64,000 nt of DNA, taken from NCBI RefSeq assembly GCF_002119405.1, contig NZ_MTBG01000009.1, positions 51,394 to 115,393 of the forward strand, written 5' to 3'. The notes beneath the pieces were generated by a model. That model saw only the letters and a program-made list of their open reading frames with translations. It was not told the origin of the DNA and did no database searches. The position numbers and the translations under genes are program-made. This DNA comes from Pseudoruegeria sp. SK021 (GTDB lineage Bacteria; Pseudomonadota; Alphaproteobacteria; Rhodobacterales; Rhodobacteraceae). Of the stretch, positions 62,263-64,000 are shown in pieces; the first letter of the stretch is position 1; each line of letters opens with the position of its first letter.

Positions 62263-63525
62263 TTAACGATCCGGTGGCGTCCAATCTGATGCGGGCGCGT
62301 TGCGGCGCAACAGGCGCAGCACCAAACCAATCGCGACCCCCACGGCGATGGCCACCGTCAGGTCCGCAACCACCGTCAGGACGAGGGTCAGCAGCAGCAA
62401 CAACCGATCCGCCAGTGGTGCGGTCAGATGGCTGCGCCATTTATGCGGCTCACTCATCGTCCACGCGGTCATGATCAGCAGCGCTGCAAGCGCTGGCATT
62501 GCCAGCATCCCAGCCAAGGGCGCGGCCAACATCATCACCGCAAGAATGATGACGGCGTGGATGATTCCGGCAATAGGGGACTTGCCGCCAGCGCGGATGT
62601 TGGTGGCGGTCCGGGCGATGGCACCCGTTGCCGGAAGGCCACCGAACAGCGCCGAGCCGATATTGGCGATACCTTGGGCCAAAACTTCGGCATTGGGCCG
62701 GTGCCGGGCGCCAGTCATCCGGTCCGCAACCATCGCCGAAAGCAAGGATTCGACCCCGGCCAGAAACGCGATGACACAGGCCGAAGGCAGCAACTCAATG
62801 ATCCGCGTCCATGTCACGGCCGGGAATTGCGGAACAGGCAGGCGGTCGGGCAGGGCGCCGAACCGCGATGTGATCGTGTCGACGGGCAGGGACAGCAGCG
62901 CAACGAGGATGGACCCGGCTGCAACTGCCACGATCAACCCCGGGAACCGGGGCGCGGCCCGGCGCAGGCCGATGATCAGGCCGAGCGACAGCAGGCCAAT
63001 CGCGAGGGTCGGTAGCTGAAGGGTCTCGTGCGCGGACCAAAGCGTGGCAATCTTGGCAAAAAATTCGGCTGGAAGGTCGGGGGTGGTCAGGCCAAGGAAG
63101 TCGCCCAGTTGACTGGTGGCAATAATGATGGCGATGCCGATGGTGAAACCGTCAATCACAGCTTCGGGCACGTATTGGACCAGACTTCCGGCTTTCAGGC
63201 AGCCCGCTAGGATCAGAATGACGCCGGCCATCAGCGTGGCCAGAACCAGTCCATCATAGCCGTACGAGGCGATGACCCCGGCCACGACCACGATGAATGC
63301 GCCGGTCGGTCCGCCGATCTGAAACCGGCTGCCCCCGAATACCGAAATCAGAAATCCCCCGACAATCGCCGTCACCAAGCCCGTCGCCGGTGGCGCGCCG
63401 GATGCGATGGCAATCGCAAGGCTGAGGGGCAGGGCGACCATGGCGACGGTCAGACCGGCAACAAGATCGGCCATGAATTTTCGTCCGGAGTAAGTCCGGG
63501 CCGTGTTTAAAATTTCTGGCTTCAT
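62263..63525 (-). CDS. SulP-family inorganic anion transporter (sulfate permease-like)
   Basis: A 420-residue membrane transporter of the SulP/SLC26 family, with about 12 or more hydrophobic segments. The family segments MVALPLSLAIAIASGAPPATGL and GGSRFQIGGPTGAFIVV near the N-terminus and ESLLSAMVADRMTGARHRPNAE are present. The C-terminal STAS domain is missing: the protein ends soon after the last helix, so it is a short form. Sulfate, bicarbonate or another anion is transported. It is preceded by a strongly structured leader (63526-63641) and there is no obvious ribosome binding site. Confidence 0.9.
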   Translation of the reverse strand: MKPEILNTARTYSGRKFMADLVAGLTVAMVALPLSLAIAIASGAPPATGLVTAIVGGFLISVFGGSRFQIGGPTGAFIVVVAGVIASYGYDGLVLATLMAGVILILAGCLKAGSLVQYVPEAVIDGFTIGIAIIIATSQLGDFLGLTTPDLPAEFFAKIATLWSAHETLQLPTLAIGLLSLGLIIGLRRAAPRFPGLIVAVAAGSILVALLSLPVDTITSRFGALPDRLPVPQFPAVTWTRIIELLPSACVIAFLAGVESLLSAMVADRMTGARHRPNAEVLAQGIANIGSALFGGLPATGAIARTATNIRAGGKSPIAGIIHAVIILAVMMLAAPLAGMLAMPALAALLIMTAWTMSEPHKWRSHLTAPLADRLLLLLTLVLTVVADLTVAIAVGVAIGLVLRLLRRNAPASDWTPPDR

Positions 63526-63641
63526 AACTACACTTTTGGTGTCAACGGGACCCGGAGACGGGTCTCTGCTACAGCTTGGGCGATCTCGCCCGCGCTGACC
63601 AGAGGACGTGCCGTCGCGGCAGGCTTAGACGGGTCCCGCTT
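63526..63641 (-). ncRNA. Structured 5' leader of the SulP gene (candidate riboswitch-like RNA)
   Basis: On the minus strand a 9-bp perfect stem CGGGACCCG/CGGGTCCCG (63630-63638 with 63546-63554) closes about 75 nt that contain two hairpins, TGCCG/CGGCA (63609-63621) and GGGCGA/TCGCCC (63578-63591). The 3' strand of the closing stem can instead pair with GACCCG just before it (63549-63554 with 63559-63564). The two folds are mutually exclusive. A last small hairpin, ACAC/GTGT, lies just before the ATG. Alphaproteobacterial sulfate-transporter leaders have been reported as RNA motifs (sul1), but I cannot confirm membership. Confidence 0.6.
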
Positions 63642-63765
63642 TTCTTGGGATGACTGTAAACACCATCAAACAGAAAGAGAGGGCGTAACGCTTGCGAAGG
63701 AAAAAAACTCTCGGTGATTTTGCCTTGCGCGGCGGGTCCTTCACGGTTAAACGGGCAACCGCGTA
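63642..63765. promoter_or_regulatory. Upstream region of the SulP leader and of tRNA-Thr
   Basis: The minus-strand promoter for the SulP leader should lie at about 63645-63700 (TGTTTGATGGTGTTTACAGT). The right part contains an AAAAAAA tract at 63701-63707. The plus-strand promoter for the tRNA should also be here; no clear consensus is seen. Confidence 0.3.
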
Positions 63766-63841
63766 GCCCCAATAGCTCAGCTGGTAGAGCAACTGTTTCG
63801 TAAATAGTAGGTCGGCGGTTCGAGTCCGTCTTGGGGCACCA
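63766..63841 (+). tRNA. tRNA-Thr (CGU)
   Basis: A 76-nt tRNA with a 7-bp acceptor stem (GCCCCAA/TTGGGGC) and encoded ACCA end. The D arm is AGCTCAGCTGGTAGAGCA. The anticodon loop is TTCGTAA, giving anticodon CGT (reads ACG, Thr), with the stem ACTGT/ATAGT. The T arm is GGCGG-TTCGAGT-CCGTC. All stems pair with normal G-U exceptions. Confidence 0.96.
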
Positions 63842-64000
63842 AAATATTCAATCTATACAGTCGATTATGCAGATCAGCGATGTTGCGATCTCTCATGCCT
63901 CCCGCCCGGCTGTGTGGTGATGCGCGGATGAAATGATCTCGCTCTCTCTGCCGCCGCCGTATTTAAAAGTCAGAAACAGAGTCTGTGATCAGGGGGGGGG
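63842..64000. other. Unassigned right end of the window
   Basis: About 160 bases after the tRNA with no recognised gene. The last nine or more bases are G. Confidence 0.4.

Noticed and set aside
1..64000. CRISPR arrays, rRNA genes, prophage or plasmid origin
   Set aside because: No regularly spaced direct repeats of the right size, no rRNA sequence, and no phage structural, integrase or replication-initiator genes were seen.

Overview
The window reads as a chromosomal segment of a GC-rich alphaproteobacterium, most likely a Rhodobacteraceae (Roseobacter-group) member. Pointers are the block tsaE-amgK-murU-addB-addA-trxA, an AddAB rather than RecBCD recombination system, a serC-serA operon preceded by an alphaproteobacterial serC-leader-like RNA, an HvrA-type H-NS protein, and many tripartite and ABC uptake systems. 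No rRNA, CRISPR array or prophage is visible. One tRNA (Thr, CGU) lies near the right end.

Layout. 0-3 kb: the 3' part of hslU, an MFS transporter and a convergent hslV, then trxA. 3-12.7 kb: a tightly overlapping minus-strand block (abrB-like, tsaE, amgK, murU, addB, addA) covering tRNA modification, peptidoglycan recycling and double-strand-break repair. 12.8-17 kb: ctpA, gpmI, trhO. 17-19 kb: the NAD salvage pair pncA-pncB. 19-23 kb: an H-NS-like gene beside an AT-rich gap, arfB, mgsA, and the class III PHA synthase pair phaE-phaC. 22.9-27.6 kb: a PotABCD-like ABC operon ending in an Asp/Glu/hydantoin racemase. 28-34 kb: a two-domain GNAT protein, a probable small minus-strand transcript with its own terminator, a queuosine-precursor transporter, two tandem phytase-like paralogues, mepA, a thioesterase and YggT. 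34-43.3 kb: recQ, yaaA, a hybrid histidine kinase, a metallophosphoesterase, serA, serC.

43.5-51.2 kb is an accessory island placed between serC and serB, which are usually divergent neighbours in this group. It starts with an IS110/IS1111-type element and holds remnants of sulfonate catabolism (cysteate sulfo-lyase/D-cysteine desulfhydrase-like, HpsN/HisD-like and TauZ-like fragments, a frameshifted Asp/Glu racemase). Intact genes there are a DegT-type aminotransferase, a complete taurine-type ABC transporter and a sulfotransferase. 52-59 kb carries a LysR regulator divergent from a tripartite tricarboxylate-type transporter and two 2-hydroxyacid dehydrogenases, which look like an uptake and oxidation module for a hydroxyacid. 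59-64 kb: an IalB-like protein, rlmN, idi, a small cytochrome c, a SulP sulfate permease with a strikingly structured 5' leader, and tRNA-Thr.

The most interesting unexplained signals are: (1) the SulP leader on the minus strand (about 63526-63641), which can form a closed multi-stem structure or a competing hairpin; (2) a compact minus-strand unit at 28843-29064 with promoter-like boxes, a strong Shine-Dalgarno site, an 18-codon ORF, a distal anti-SD and a terminator; (3) the decaying sulfonate island and its possible link to the adjacent hydroxyacid module; (4) 11-bp tandem repeats shared by the amgK coding region and the serC-serA spacer, where alternative stems are possible.
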